64,000 nt of DNA from Sphingomonas sp. Leaf32 (GCF_001421765.1 NZ_LMLA01000010.1:1-64000), one strand, 5' to 3'. Shown: positions 1 through 7,391, numbered from the stretch's first letter. The notes: generated by a model not told the origin, from the sequence alone. Numbers and translations are program-made.

Positions 1-600
1 GTCGGGTTTAAACCTGACCGTTGCTTCACCCGCGCTCCTGCGCGACAACAACGGTCGGTCTCTGGTCGCAGCTGGATGAAAGGCGGGGGTCACGTCATCC
101 GCGCCGGGCGCAGCCGCCGCAGCGTAGACTTTCTGATGGATGTTCTCAATGACGGGCGCATCGCTCAGGTCGGCACCGCTCAGGTCGGCACCGCTCAGGA
201 CGGCACCGCTCAGGACGGCATCGCGCAGGACGGCATCGCTCAGGTCGGCACCGCTCAGGACGGCACCGCTCAGGACGGCATCGCGCAGGACGGCACCGCT
301 CAGGACGGCACCGCTCAGGTCGGCACCGCTCAGGACGGCACCGCTCAGGTCGGCACCGCTCAGGTCGGCACCGCTCAGGTCGGCACCGCTCAGGACGGCA
401 CCGCTCAGGACGGCATCGCGCAGGACGGCACCGCTCAGGACGGCACCGCTCAGGTCGGCATCGTTGCGCCGTGCCCAGCGAACCGCCAGTCCGAGCTTCA
501 CGCCGATGGTAGCGTCAGGCGCTACGGTAATCTCTGCCGTGAACTGGACCCGATTGCTCCAGCGGTTGCGTACCTCGAGCTTTTCGACATGCTGCGTCAT
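1..600 (-). CDS. Pentapeptide-repeat protein, C-terminus outside window
   Basis: The reverse strand reads open for 200 codons from an ATG preceded by GGAGGTCAAA and runs off the left edge without a stop. Residues 1-44 are non-repetitive. Residues 45-145 are about 20 pentapeptides of the A(D/V)L-S-G type, followed by [10 protein letters not shown] and an Ala-rich stretch. Pentapeptide-repeat proteins fold as a right-handed quadrilateral beta-helix; some mimic DNA and bind gyrase, but nothing here shows that role. Many repeats have Val where the canonical Asp or Asn sits. It follows the leftward gene upstream by 52 bp and is probably co-transcribed. The forward-strand ORFs over this region are shadows of the 15-bp repeat. 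Confidence 0.75.
   Translation of the reverse strand, partial: MTQHVEKLEVRNRWSNRVQFTAEITVAPDATIGVKLGLAVRWARRNDADLSGAVLSGAVLRDAVLSGAVLSGADLSGADLSGADLSGAVLSGADLSGAVLSGAVLRDAVLSGAVLSGADLSDAVLRDAVLSGAVLSGADLSGADLSDAPVIENIHQKVYAAAAAPGADDVTPAFHPAATRDRPLLSRRSAGEATVRFKPD
166..465. repeat. Tandem 15-bp repeat, 20 units
   Basis: Twenty 15-bp units follow each other without gaps (forward strand CAGGWCGGCAYCGCK). They differ almost only at the base that makes Asp (GAC) or Val (GTC), and in the Ser-Gly versus Arg-Asp codon pair on the reverse strand. A degenerate unit lies at 151-165. The array encodes the pentapeptide repeats of the overlapping gene and is near-perfect enough to expand or contract by slippage. 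Confidence 0.95.
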
Positions 601-652
601 TTTGACCTCCTGAAGCTATCCTCGCCCTGCCACGGGGCAGGGTCCGGGAGCC

Positions 653-982
653 TCAGGCGGCGGCGATGATCTGGCGGGCGAGCGCGGGACCGTGGCCCGG
701 CGTGTACACAGGGTCCGAACCCATGAAGCCGCCCTCGGCGAGGGTCTGCGGGCTGGCGACAGCTTCCGCGACCTTGCCGCCCAAATTCGACACGAAGGAG
801 AGAGCCGACAGCGCCAGATCGCGCGGCTTGTCGCTGCCGCAGAACGAGCGGGTCAGCGCGTCGAAGCGATCGGCGGTGATGTTGCCGGCAGCGACTACAG
901 CGTCACGCGACGCGGCGTAGATGCGGTTCAGCGCCGGAGTGCGGAGGCCCTTGAGGTCTGCGTAGGTGATACCGTGCTGCAC
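653..982 (-). CDS. Phage protein of unknown function, 109 aa
   Basis: I do not recognise this protein. The GTG start at 982 is preferred over an upstream ATG because GGGAGACGAC lies just before it. The upstream ATG would place the operator-like repeats at 1025-1064 inside or beside the coding region. The sequence is Ala-rich and mostly helical, with no signal peptide or membrane segment and one Cys. It is first in a leftward pair with the pentapeptide-repeat gene. The intergenic stretch 601-652 holds a GC hairpin (CCCTGCC / GGCAGGG) without a clear U-tract. Confidence 0.55.
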   Translation of the reverse strand: MQHGITYADLKGLRTPALNRIYAASRDAVVAAGNITADRFDALTRSFCGSDKPRDLALSALSFVSNLGGKVAEAVASPQTLAEGGFMGSDPVYTPGHGPALARQIIAAA

Positions 983-1024
983 TTGTCGTCTCCCGGTGCC
1001 CAAGGTGGGCTGTTGAGAGAAGAA

Positions 1025-1064
1025 TGCATAATGCATCACGTTAAGGCAAGTGCAAAATGCATCA
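1025..1064. promoter_or_regulatory. Putative repressor operators, leftward promoter
   Basis: Two direct copies of a 14-mer lie here: TGCATAATGCATCA (1025-1038) and TGCAAAATGCATCA (1051-1064), 26 bp apart. AAGGCAAGTGC sits between them. The identical 14-mer recurs at 2218-2231 between the CI-like and Cro-like genes. On the reverse strand TTGCAC is followed at 17 bp by ATTATG, a weak sigma-70-type match. The natural reading is that the prophage repressor also controls the leftward genes downstream. Confidence 0.55.
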
Positions 1065-1078
1065 TGCCTGCATTATTT

Positions 1079-1627
1079 TTAGTTTGTGTGCATCGACAGG
1101 TTGGGAACCTCGGGGTTCTCGATAGATAGGCGGCCGAAGCCTGACGGCGGGATACCCGCAAAGGACATTTTCACCGTATTCCACGTGCCCGGCAGCAAGG
1201 GCTTGGAAATCGTCTTCTGCCCAGTCCGCGAACCAGGACGGATCATAAACCCATTCGCATCAACTGCGCCCCACTCCGCTTCAAACTTGAGCGTGTTAAC
1301 GGTTGCTGCGGATAGGTTGCCCACGTTCAGAGTTAGCTCGCTGCCGTCGCCCTGTGCAGCGATCGACTCGACGCTAAACGCCATCTTGCCCGCTGGCGTA
1401 TCGAGGAACTGGAACTCCTTCTCGGTAGGCGTCAGCTCGATTGCCTTGTCTGTACGCATCGTGCGCTGAATGAGATCACCCCTCAGATCGTTAATCTCCT
1501 TTTGCAGGCTGGCCACACTGGGACCGGCGGCGCTGTCTGGCGCCTGCTGGTTGCACCCAGATAGTGCCAAACCGAATACGATCAAAGGGATAGACTTATT
1601 GGATTTGAAGGAACATATCTGGAACAT
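1079..1627 (-). CDS. Outer-membrane lipoprotein, DUF3251 (YajI)-like
   Basis: The N-terminus is a lipoprotein signal: a charged start, a hydrophobic stretch and the lipobox LSGC at about residues 23-26. A short coiled segment follows (about 40-55), then a beta-rich domain with FLDTPAGKMAFSV, LTLNVGNLS and the conserved EWG. That pattern resembles DUF3251, the family of E. coli YajI. The gene lies 89 bp downstream of the CI-like repressor on the same strand, so it is probably expressed in the lysogen and would change the host envelope (lysogenic conversion). The family match is from memory of its motifs; the lipoprotein call is firm. Confidence 0.7.
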   Translation of the reverse strand: MFQICSFKSNKSIPLIVFGLALSGCNQQAPDSAAGPSVASLQKEINDLRGDLIQRTMRTDKAIELTPTEKEFQFLDTPAGKMAFSVESIAAQGDGSELTLNVGNLSAATVNTLKFEAEWGAVDANGFMIRPGSRTGQKTISKPLLPGTWNTVKMSFAGIPPSGFGRLSIENPEVPNLSMHTN

Positions 1628-1716
1628 GGCCTCGAAAAATCCCCCTTTGAGATTGCGCGAACCTGCGTGTGAGGTAGGATGTAATGGCTGCTTAATGTGG
1701 TGCGCTATACTGCCGG

Positions 1717-2166
1717 CTAGACTCGCTTGGTGGCAACGAGAGATTGAGCGCCTTTACTGTGAGCGGTCGATGGGTTTGCTTGGCCCAGACGGGCGCGATC
1801 AGATCGAAAGCGCTCTAGCTGCTCATGAAGCGCTGGCGCGACGATTCGCGGTAAGTCCGAGAGCCGGGTCTGCATCGTCACTTCCGCTTCAATGACCTCT
1901 CGGATCATTTGTTCGATGTCAGCCTGTGTAGGTTCGCTGGCAAGGTCCGGCTCATCGCCTTTACCAGATAGCAGCCAGTCCAAGGAGACACGGAAGAATT
2001 TGGCGTAGCGCTCGGCGGCTGCGCGCGGAATGCTACCTGACCCACGTATGCCATTCTCGTGCTGAATGTACGTCGGGGGCTTGATGCCCATCGCTTCGGC
2101 AGCCTCGACGGCGGTCTCATACCGGGCGGCGCGGATTTGCTTTAGGCGTTCGTTAGGCGTTGTCAT
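1717..2166 (-). CDS. CI-like prophage repressor (Cro/CI HTH)
   Basis: The protein has 149 aa. Residues 1-65 form an HTH_XRE/Cro-CI domain: ERLKQIRAARYETAVEAAEA, PPTYIQHENG, and SLDWLLSGKG at its end. The rest is a predicted helical dimerisation segment without the LexA-type Ser-Lys protease, so it would not be cleaved in the RecA manner. The ATG at 2166 is chosen because the longer N-terminus falls in the operator region. It faces the Cro-like gene divergently across 72 bp, the classic immunity layout. Confidence 0.8.
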   Translation of the reverse strand: MTTPNERLKQIRAARYETAVEAAEAMGIKPPTYIQHENGIRGSGSIPRAAAERYAKFFRVSLDWLLSGKGDEPDLASEPTQADIEQMIREVIEAEVTMQTRLSDLPRIVAPALHEQLERFRSDRARLGQANPSTAHSKGAQSLVATKRV

Positions 2167-2196
2167 GCACCACGAATAGCGGCGAGCATGATGCGA

Positions 2197-2231
2197 AAGG
2201 CACTTGCCTTCTGATAGTGCATAATGCATCA
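2197..2231. promoter_or_regulatory. Immunity-region operators between CI-like and Cro-like genes
   Basis: AAGGCACTTGCCTT at 2197-2210 is an inverted repeat (AAGGCA / TGCCTT around CT). TGCATAATGCATCA at 2218-2231 is identical to the copy at 1025-1038. The half-site AAGGCAAGTGC also occurs at 1043-1053. The two elements therefore recur together in both leftward control regions, as expected of binding sites for one repressor or a CI/Cro pair. Confidence 0.6.
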
Positions 2232-2238
2232 TCGCATT

Positions 2239-2457
2239 ATGAGGACGCATTCAGAGATCGTCAGCGCCGCTACGCCAGCCCGTTTGGCGGCTTTGCGTGG
2301 CGTTTCGCTGCATACAGCACGCTCTTGGGCGCAGCGTAACAGCATCCCGGCCGAACATTGGTTCGACCTATCCAAGGCTGGGATTGCCTCGGTTGAAGAG
2401 TTGGCCGTTGCCGCCGCCACCACCCCCCGCCCCCAACGCGGGGAGGCGGGGAGGTGA
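2239..2457 (+). CDS. Cro-like HTH protein
   Basis: This 72-aa protein is divergent from the repressor. The segment ARLAALRGVSLHTARSWAQR is a compact helix-turn-helix of the kind found in small phage Cro/YdaS-like regulators, followed by IPAEHWFDL. It is the first gene of the rightward early operon. The ATG at 2239 is used; an in-frame ATG at 2224 would overlap the operator. The Cro role is inferred from position and the HTH. Confidence 0.65.
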   Translation: MRTHSEIVSAATPARLAALRGVSLHTARSWAQRNSIPAEHWFDLSKAGIASVEELAVAAATTPRPQRGEAGR

Positions 2458-2654
2458 GCCGCGTCGTACCAGACTGCCCGTATTGTCGAGATACTGGCGT
2501 CCTGCGCCGCGTGGTCGGGCACGACCACGGCAAGATCATTTTCGCGCCTGAGCCATGCGCGCATGTGTGGAGGCCCCGCAAGCCTGACCAGTCGGACCTT
2601 TTTGATCCGACCGCCCAGCGCCCGCCCCACACCCCACACAGCGAGGTACAGTAG
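2454..2654 (+). CDS. Small zinc-ribbon-like protein
   Basis: This 66-aa protein starts at a GTG overlapping the preceding stop (GTGA), with GGGGAGG just upstream. CPYC near residues 8-11 and a later Cys suggest a metal-binding knuckle. The C-terminus is Pro-rich. Function unknown. It belongs to the overlapping early operon. Confidence 0.6.
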   Translation: MSRVVPDCPYCRDTGVLRRVVGHDHGKIIFAPEPCAHVWRPRKPDQSDLFDPTAQRPPHTPHSEVQ

Positions 2655-2834
2655 ATGACCGTGCTTCTTCAGGCGTGCGCGATCGTCGCAGCCGCCACCG
2701 CCCTGCCGCTGGCGTACGCCTTCTGGTCCGCTCCCTATGGATGGGAGGACGACAGCGGTTTTCACCTGTGCAGCGGGCGTTCTGTCCATAACGGACCGTA
2801 TACGAACCGTGAGGTGCAAGATCATGGCGCTTGA
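2655..2834 (+). CDS. Small membrane-anchored peptide, 59 aa
   Basis: The ATG follows the previous TAG directly. Residues 2-25 are hydrophobic (VLLQACAIVAAATALPLAYA) and would form a signal anchor or transmembrane helix, followed by a polar tail. The 3' end overlaps the next start by 11 bp. It fits the gapless layout of the operon. Function unknown. Confidence 0.5.
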   Translation: MTVLLQACAIVAAATALPLAYAFWSAPYGWEDDSGFHLCSGRSVHNGPYTNREVQDHGA

Positions 2835-3243
2835 TCGCGACATCGGTGGCATCATCCGAAAGAACCAGGAGCTGGTGTTTCGGGTTGCGGGCGGAAACGG
2901 GCTGACGCTCAAGGTGATCAGTCTCGACAGCGGCATCCCGTACGGCACACTTCGGTCGTACGCCGGCAACAGCGGCGCGACGGTGATGATGCCGCTCGAC
3001 GCGCTGTACAAGCTGGTCGGCGTCATCCCTGACGAGCTGCTCTCGGTGCTGCTGCCGGAGGGCCGGTCCATCGTGCAGGTCCCCGACGACATCGATCACG
3101 ATGCCTTTGAGGAAATGTGCCGCGATTACCTCGCTGAGAAGGGCAAGGCGCATCGGCCCGATAGCCCCGGCGGTCGTGAAATCAGCGGGTGCGAGAGTGC
3201 GTCTCTCGCGGTGAAGGCTGTGGCCTTGAAGGTGGCGGGATGA
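2824..3243 (+). CDS. Phage regulatory protein, possible CII-like
   Basis: This 139-aa protein starts MALDRDIGGIIRKNQE. The segment LKVISLDSGIPYGTLRSYA looks like a recognition helix pair, followed by PLDALYKLVGVIPDELLSVL. This suggests an HTH regulator in the position where lambdoid phages place CII. No family is firmly recognised. The start lies inside the end of the preceding gene, and the stop overlaps the next ATG. Confidence 0.55.
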   Translation: MALDRDIGGIIRKNQELVFRVAGGNGLTLKVISLDSGIPYGTLRSYAGNSGATVMMPLDALYKLVGVIPDELLSVLLPEGRSIVQVPDDIDHDAFEEMCRDYLAEKGKAHRPDSPGGREISGCESASLAVKAVALKVAG

Positions 3244-3518
3244 AAGCCTTCACTCCGCACGATTGGTCGCCCGCCGAAGACGACACGATCCGCAACCTTT
3301 TCGCGGTCGGCAAGACCTATCACCAAATCGCGCTGGCCCTCGGGCTGCCCATCGGTAGCGTGTCCAAGCGCGGCTACAATCTAGGGCTTCGGCGCGGTGA
3401 GGCTGTGGACATACCGGCATCGGGTCGCTGGACCTGTGGCCACTGCAACACTCGGTCGGACGCCCCGCTCACCTTCGGCTGCGCCAAGTGCCTTCCGCTG
3501 CGGAGGGCGGCGGCGTGA
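3240..3518 (+). CDS. GcrA-like/SANT HTH protein with C-terminal zinc knuckle
   Basis: This 92-aa protein begins with a Myb/GcrA-type HTH: WSPAEDDTIRNLF, then YHQIALALGLPIGSV and KRGYNLGL. It ends in a CGHC-CAKC zinc ribbon. GcrA itself is an alphaproteobacterial cell-cycle sigma-70 cofactor; phages in this class often carry such N-terminal domains. A DNA-binding regulator is the supported call. ATGA overlap with the previous gene. Confidence 0.6.
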   Translation: MKAFTPHDWSPAEDDTIRNLFAVGKTYHQIALALGLPIGSVSKRGYNLGLRRGEAVDIPASGRWTCGHCNTRSDAPLTFGCAKCLPLRRAAA

Positions 3519-3766
3519 GCCAGCTATGCGCCTGTGGCGCTCCCCTCAAATCCGGCAAGCGCGCGACGCGGTGCAACTCCTGCGCTGCCATCGCTCGGAA
3601 CAGCGACCCGCTAACGATCGCACGCCGCCGCATCACTCGGTGGGGTGACTGGTCGGCCGATGACATTGCTCTGTATCAGGACCTGCGCGACGGCAAGGGC
3701 TTCAAGGCTGCTGAAGCTAAGCTTCTGGTGCTGGATCATCGGGCGGTGCGTTGCGCCCATGGCTGA
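3515..3766 (+). CDS. Zinc-finger/HTH-like small protein
   Basis: This 83-aa protein starts at GTG (GTGA overlap). CACG and CNSC near residues 5-25 form a four-Cys zinc ribbon. WSADDIALYQDLRDGKGFKA near the C-terminus resembles a helix-turn-helix like that in the previous gene. The precise role is unknown. Confidence 0.55.
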   Translation: MSQLCACGAPLKSGKRATRCNSCAAIARNSDPLTIARRRITRWGDWSADDIALYQDLRDGKGFKAAEAKLLVLDHRAVRCAHG

Positions 3767-4232
3767 CTACATCGCACAGGCCAAGCAGGACGGTCATATG
3801 GCCGCGTTGCGGTCAGCGGTCCTGTCCGAGAACCCATTTGCTGCCAAAACGCCGCACGCCGCCGCTTGGCTGCGCGGTCACGCTATCGGCGTCGCTGAGC
3901 TGGCCTGTTCCTGCAAGCTTGGCTGCCACAAGTGCGATCCGGAAGGGTGGGGTGATCCAAGTGAGGACGCCGACGCCGTGCTGGTCGAGATCAACCGCGC
4001 AGCCCCGTACATGGACGCTGCGTGGCAGCCAGCGCCGGGCCAGCGCATCAAGCCGTCCGAGCGAATAAAGTGCGAGTATTTCGTCCAGTCGACGAACTAT
4101 CACGTCGGTCTGACCCTCGCTCGCAAACGGGCAATCACATGGGTCGAAGAGGCGCTGCACATCGCCCGCGCCCGCTACCGCCGGGGTTATTACGCCAATC
4201 CGTTCGGTGACCCCGTGGTGCGGCCATGCTGA
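3759..4232 (+). CDS. Hypothetical phage protein, Cys-rich centre
   Basis: This 157-aa protein has a CSCKLGCHKC cluster near residue 55, probably a metal site, within an otherwise mixed alpha/beta sequence. It overlaps its neighbours by 8 and 7 bp and immediately precedes rusA, so it may act in DNA metabolism. No family is recognised. Confidence 0.5.
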   Translation: MADYIAQAKQDGHMAALRSAVLSENPFAAKTPHAAAWLRGHAIGVAELACSCKLGCHKCDPEGWGDPSEDADAVLVEINRAAPYMDAAWQPAPGQRIKPSERIKCEYFVQSTNYHVGLTLARKRAITWVEEALHIARARYRRGYYANPFGDPVVRPC

Positions 4233-4579
4233 GCGTGACGCTACCATGGCCTCCTTCGGCACTCACACCGAACTCGAAACGTCGGTCGCATTGGACGAAG
4301 TACCGTCCGATCGCGAAGAAATACCGCGCCGACTGTGCTTGGCTGGTCAAGGCCGCGCGCATTGGCTTGCCGGCCGGCTCCGTACCGCTCTCCATGACCA
4401 TCCGCTTCGTACCGCCCGATCACAGGCGTCGCGACGACGACGGGATGATTGGCGCCTTCAAGCATGGCCGCGATGGGATCGCGGACGCGCTGGGCGTCGA
4501 CGACCATAGTTTTCGCCCAACGTACGAGTTTGCCGAGCCGGAGAAGCCGGGACGGGTGGTGGTGGAGATCATCGCATGA
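4226..4579 (+). CDS. rusA: RusA-family Holliday junction resolvase
   Basis: At 117 aa it matches RusA length (about 120). The start LPWPPSALTPNSKRRSHW is typical of the family. Acidic residues D70-D72 and D92-D93, with Lys at 79, fall where E. coli RusA has its metal-binding Asp70, Asp72, Asp91 and Lys76. RusA dimers resolve four-way junctions from phage recombination or replication and help give packageable DNA. It sits in the early operon with overlapping ends. Confidence 0.85.
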   Translation: MLSVTLPWPPSALTPNSKRRSHWTKYRPIAKKYRADCAWLVKAARIGLPAGSVPLSMTIRFVPPDHRRRDDDGMIGAFKHGRDGIADALGVDDHSFRPTYEFAEPEKPGRVVVEIIA

Positions 4580-4656
4580 GGTTCGCCGGAGCGGTTTGGG
4601 CCGCGCTCCGAGGACAGCGAAGCACGGCCCGCTCAACAGTCGACGAGGATACTACC

Positions 4657-5514
4657 ATGGCTACTCAGTTGTTCCAACCACCTTACGGCAGCCCCGCTTG
4701 GTTCCATACCGCGGCCACCTCCGCCCGTGACGGAATAGCGTTCCATCAGGTCCGTCTAACGCCTGAGTTGGCGAATGAGATGCTGAAGAACAACGAGGGC
4801 AACCGTCATGTTTCGCCCCTTCTTGTGGCGAAATACAGCGCCGACATCGTTGCCGGACGCTGGGCATTAAATGGTGAACCGATCATCGTATCGAAGGATG
4901 GCAAGCTCAACGATGGTCAGCATCGTGCTTCGGCCGTTATTGATGCGAACACTCCGATTGATGTCGTTATGGTGTTCGGGGTTGAGCGTGAAACACGGAC
5001 GACAGTGGATCTAGGTAAGGTCCGCACCCTTTCCGATATTCTATCGATGGAAGGCGTCGCTAACGCCGCGCTGTCCGCAGCAATTGCGAACATGGTGCTG
5101 GCTTATGAGCGTTCGAGCGGCCAGAATCTACACCATTCCAAGTACATAACGAGCGGAGAATCGAAGGCGCGGGTACATGCCGATCCGGCGATTGCTGCGG
5201 CTGCTACCTACGCCACCACCAAAACTCGGTATGCGAAGAAGTATGTCGGCGGTTCAGCTATCGGCTTCTGCTTCTACATTCTGTCGCGCATCGATCTGAA
5301 CGCTGCCCACGAATATCTGGATAAGGTGTGCATGGGGGAAAACCTCAAGCGCAATGATCCCGCACATTCGGTTCGAGAGAGGCTGCTGAATGAAGGCAAG
5401 CAGCGGGACAAAAAGGTGTCCGTTATTCTCCGAGGGTGGACGTTCTACCGGCGCAATCGCTCGGTCGCTCCGACCAACCTCCCGGCAAGCCTGCCTTTCC
5501 CGGCAGTTTTCTGA
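4657..5514 (+). CDS. ParB/Srx-like phage protein (DGQHR motif)
   Basis: This 285-aa protein uses the ATG with GACGAGGA upstream. A longer reading from 4576 gives an unlikely N-terminus. The segment KLNDGQHRASAVIDANTPID, followed by ...TVDLGKVRT, is characteristic of a ParB-superfamily-like group often seen in phages, where the Asp-Gly-Gln-His-Arg loop resembles the ParB GERR box. The role is not established. It overlaps by 1 bp a second ParB-like gene, which suggests a functional pair. Confidence 0.55.
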   Translation: MATQLFQPPYGSPAWFHTAATSARDGIAFHQVRLTPELANEMLKNNEGNRHVSPLLVAKYSADIVAGRWALNGEPIIVSKDGKLNDGQHRASAVIDANTPIDVVMVFGVERETRTTVDLGKVRTLSDILSMEGVANAALSAAIANMVLAYERSSGQNLHHSKYITSGESKARVHADPAIAAAATYATTKTRYAKKYVGGSAIGFCFYILSRIDLNAAHEYLDKVCMGENLKRNDPAHSVRERLLNEGKQRDKKVSVILRGWTFYRRNRSVAPTNLPASLPFPAVF

Positions 5515-6209
5515 TGCGACAGCATTCGATCCATGTTGACGACATCCAGATCGGAGAGCGCCATCGCGCGCTCTCCGACGATGCCGTTACCCGCTTGGTT
5601 GCTTCGATGCGCGAACTTGGCCTGATGCAACCAATTAGCGTCCGGTTGGTCGATGAAATGGAGGTGGACGGCGCGTTATTGGCCGGTGCGCCTGTTCTGG
5701 TTGCAGGCCGACATCGGCTCGCTGCTGCCAGAGCGTTGGGCTGGTCGCACATCGATTGCATCGAAATTGATGACGACGCGATCAAGGCCGAAATGTGGGA
5801 GATCGCGGAGAATCTGCATCGGCTTGATCTGACTAAGGACCAGCGCGACCAGCACATTCGGCGCTATGCAGCGTTGATCGAAGCGCTACGCGCAACAGCG
5901 ATAATTCAGCCGCGTCAAAATGACGCACCTGAAATCGGCTACGGTAAACCGCCGCCTCAGGTGAGGGGGGTTGCCTCGCAAGTTGCTGACGACACCGGCC
6001 TTAGCGTTCGTACCGTGCAGCGCGCCCTCAACCCAAAGCCAGTAGCCGAGGTCGTGCCGCTCGCCGCCCGCTCGCAGGACGATGTGATCCTCATGCAGGC
6101 GAACGCGATCGTCGCGGCATGGAACCGCGCCAGCCCCGAGGCACGCGCCATTGCTATGGACCAAATGGAAGGTGGCCCTGTGTTCGACCGTGCGAGGTCA
6201 GCCGGATGA
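5514..6209 (+). CDS. ParB N-terminal domain protein
   Basis: This 231-aa protein has a ParB N-terminal nuclease-like domain: IQIGERHRALSDDAVTRLV, PISVRLV, LVAGRHRLAAARALGW (the GxHR box) and AENLHRLDLTKDQRDQHI. Residues after 150 carry an HTH (ADDTGLSVRTVQRALNP). In phages such proteins act in partition, transcription or DNA binding. TGATG overlap with the gene upstream, ATGA overlap downstream. Confidence 0.75.
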   Translation: MRQHSIHVDDIQIGERHRALSDDAVTRLVASMRELGLMQPISVRLVDEMEVDGALLAGAPVLVAGRHRLAAARALGWSHIDCIEIDDDAIKAEMWEIAENLHRLDLTKDQRDQHIRRYAALIEALRATAIIQPRQNDAPEIGYGKPPPQVRGVASQVADDTGLSVRTVQRALNPKPVAEVVPLAARSQDDVILMQANAIVAAWNRASPEARAIAMDQMEGGPVFDRARSAG

Positions 6210-6796
6210 GCGACCTGATCGCCCGATTGATTGCCGCTGGCACTCCCGCTGATCTGATCGCCGAAGTGGCGATGCTGGCGGCTCGTGCCGAGGTGGATCG
6301 TGAGGCGATCGAGACGCGCCGCGCCAAGGATCGCGACCGCCAGGCAGCGCGTCGTCACGTGACGTCACGTGACATCGCGGATGTCGCAGACATCACCCCC
6401 TCTCCCTCCCCTTCTTCCTCCCCAGACCCCTCCAACAACCCCACCCACACCCCCGGAAACGAACCGCGCGCACGTAAGGGGACCCGGCTTCCCGCTGATT
6501 GGCAGCCGGGACCGCTCGGCAGTGAGGTTGAGGCGATCGTTGCGCCATGGCCACCGGGCACCGTTGATCGGGAAATGGCGAAATTCCGCGACTTCTGGGC
6601 CGCCAAGGCCGGAGCCGGAGGGGTCAAATCCGACTGGCAGGCGACGTGGCGAAACTGGCTGAGACAAGCCGACGAAAGGATACCGAAACATGCAAATCGT
6701 CAGCAACAACCCACGGCGCAGCACGGATCGCGGACTGGCTACGGTCGCACCGGCGACGCTGCCCAGCGTTTCCTCCAGGCTCGCGGACATCACTGA
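6206..6796 (+). CDS. Phage replication protein (O-like), Pro/Ser linker
   Basis: This 196-aa protein has a helical N-terminus, a low-complexity linker of Pro, Ser and Thr at about 64-92, and a C-terminal module with FRDFWAAKAGAGG and DWQATWRNWLRQA. That ending recurs in replication-initiation and O-like proteins of many proteobacterial phages. Placement just after the ParB-like genes and before terminase fits. The exact family is uncertain. Confidence 0.6.
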   Translation: MSDLIARLIAAGTPADLIAEVAMLAARAEVDREAIETRRAKDRDRQAARRHVTSRDIADVADITPSPSPSSSPDPSNNPTHTPGNEPRARKGTRLPADWQPGPLGSEVEAIVAPWPPGTVDREMAKFRDFWAAKAGAGGVKSDWQATWRNWLRQADERIPKHANRQQQPTAQHGSRTGYGRTGDAAQRFLQARGHH

Positions 6797-7226
6797 CCTG
6801 ACCCCGGTCAGCAGTGTTGAGTTCATCACCGAAATCACGCCGTGCCTGATGCTGGTCGCACCGGTCGGGATGGACGAGGATGCGCAGGCCGCATGGTTCG
6901 AGATCGCCTACATGGCGCTGGAGGGTATCCCGATCGCGCTGTTGCGCCGTGGCTGCAAGGCTGCGCTCCGCACTGCCGATCATCCGTCAAAGATCGTCCG
7001 AGAAATCATCAAGGCTATTGGCGAGGACTGGGATTGGCGGAAGAAGCACAACCGCGCGCCTGCTGCGCCGGCCGCTCCCGAACCCGTGGCAATTGAGGAC
7101 AATTCGCCGCTGCCGTTCGACCAGATCAAGTCCATGTCGCCTGCCCTGCTGAGCTTGGGAAGGTCGCAGGGCTGGGTGCGTCAGGAGGACTACGACCGCC
7201 TGACGCGTAAGGACGAGGCCGCGTGA
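6690..7226 (+). CDS. Phage early protein, possible replication partner
   Basis: This 178-aa protein has GAAAGG before its ATG. It overlaps the previous gene by 107 bp in another frame, unusually long for this operon. The core (AWFEIAYMALEGIPIALLRR, KIVREIIKAIGEDWDW) is helical and resembles small helper proteins encoded after O-like initiators. Function unknown. A start further downstream would remove the overlap, but no good alternative ribosome site is visible. Confidence 0.55.
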   Translation: MQIVSNNPRRSTDRGLATVAPATLPSVSSRLADITDLTPVSSVEFITEITPCLMLVAPVGMDEDAQAAWFEIAYMALEGIPIALLRRGCKAALRTADHPSKIVREIIKAIGEDWDWRKKHNRAPAAPAAPEPVAIEDNSPLPFDQIKSMSPALLSLGRSQGWVRQEDYDRLTRKDEAA

Positions 7227-7229
7227 CCC

Positions 7230-7391
7230 ATGCCGCGCAACACCGGCACGCCACCGCCGCACGAGCGCGTCGACCTGCGTTTGGTGAACGGGTGGGTCTG
7301 CCGCAACCGCGATCCGAGCAAGTACGATTGGCGGCTCGGCGCACGGTGCGCGGGGATGCCGATCGCCAGTTGGCAGCCGGTCATGTCGTAG
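7230..7391 (+). CDS. Small basic hypothetical protein, 53 aa
   Basis: The frame starting at ATG 7230 has a protein-like composition (VDLRLVNGWVCRNRDPSKYD, then two Trp) up to a TAG at 7389-7391. Its 3' part overlaps a different frame that also looks coding. Either two tiny genes overlap or a frameshift joins them. Function unknown. Confidence 0.4.
   Translation: MPRNTGTPPPHERVDLRLVNGWVCRNRDPSKYDWRLGARCAGMPIASWQPVMS

Noticed and set aside
166..465. CRISPR-like array
   Set aside because: Units are contiguous 15-mers without spacers and encode a protein repeat.
600..652. Terminator between the two leftmost genes
   Set aside because: There is a GC hairpin but no U-tract, and the next gene follows within 52 bp with a strong ribosome site.
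76..669. Forward-strand ORFs over the 15-bp repeat array
   Set aside because: They are low-complexity shadows. The reverse strand gives a proper pentapeptide-repeat protein with a ribosome site and a non-repetitive start.
2229..3153. Long reverse-strand ORFs opposite the early operon
   Set aside because: The forward strand has overlapping small genes with HTH and zinc motifs. The reverse frames lack ribosome sites and recognisable domains.
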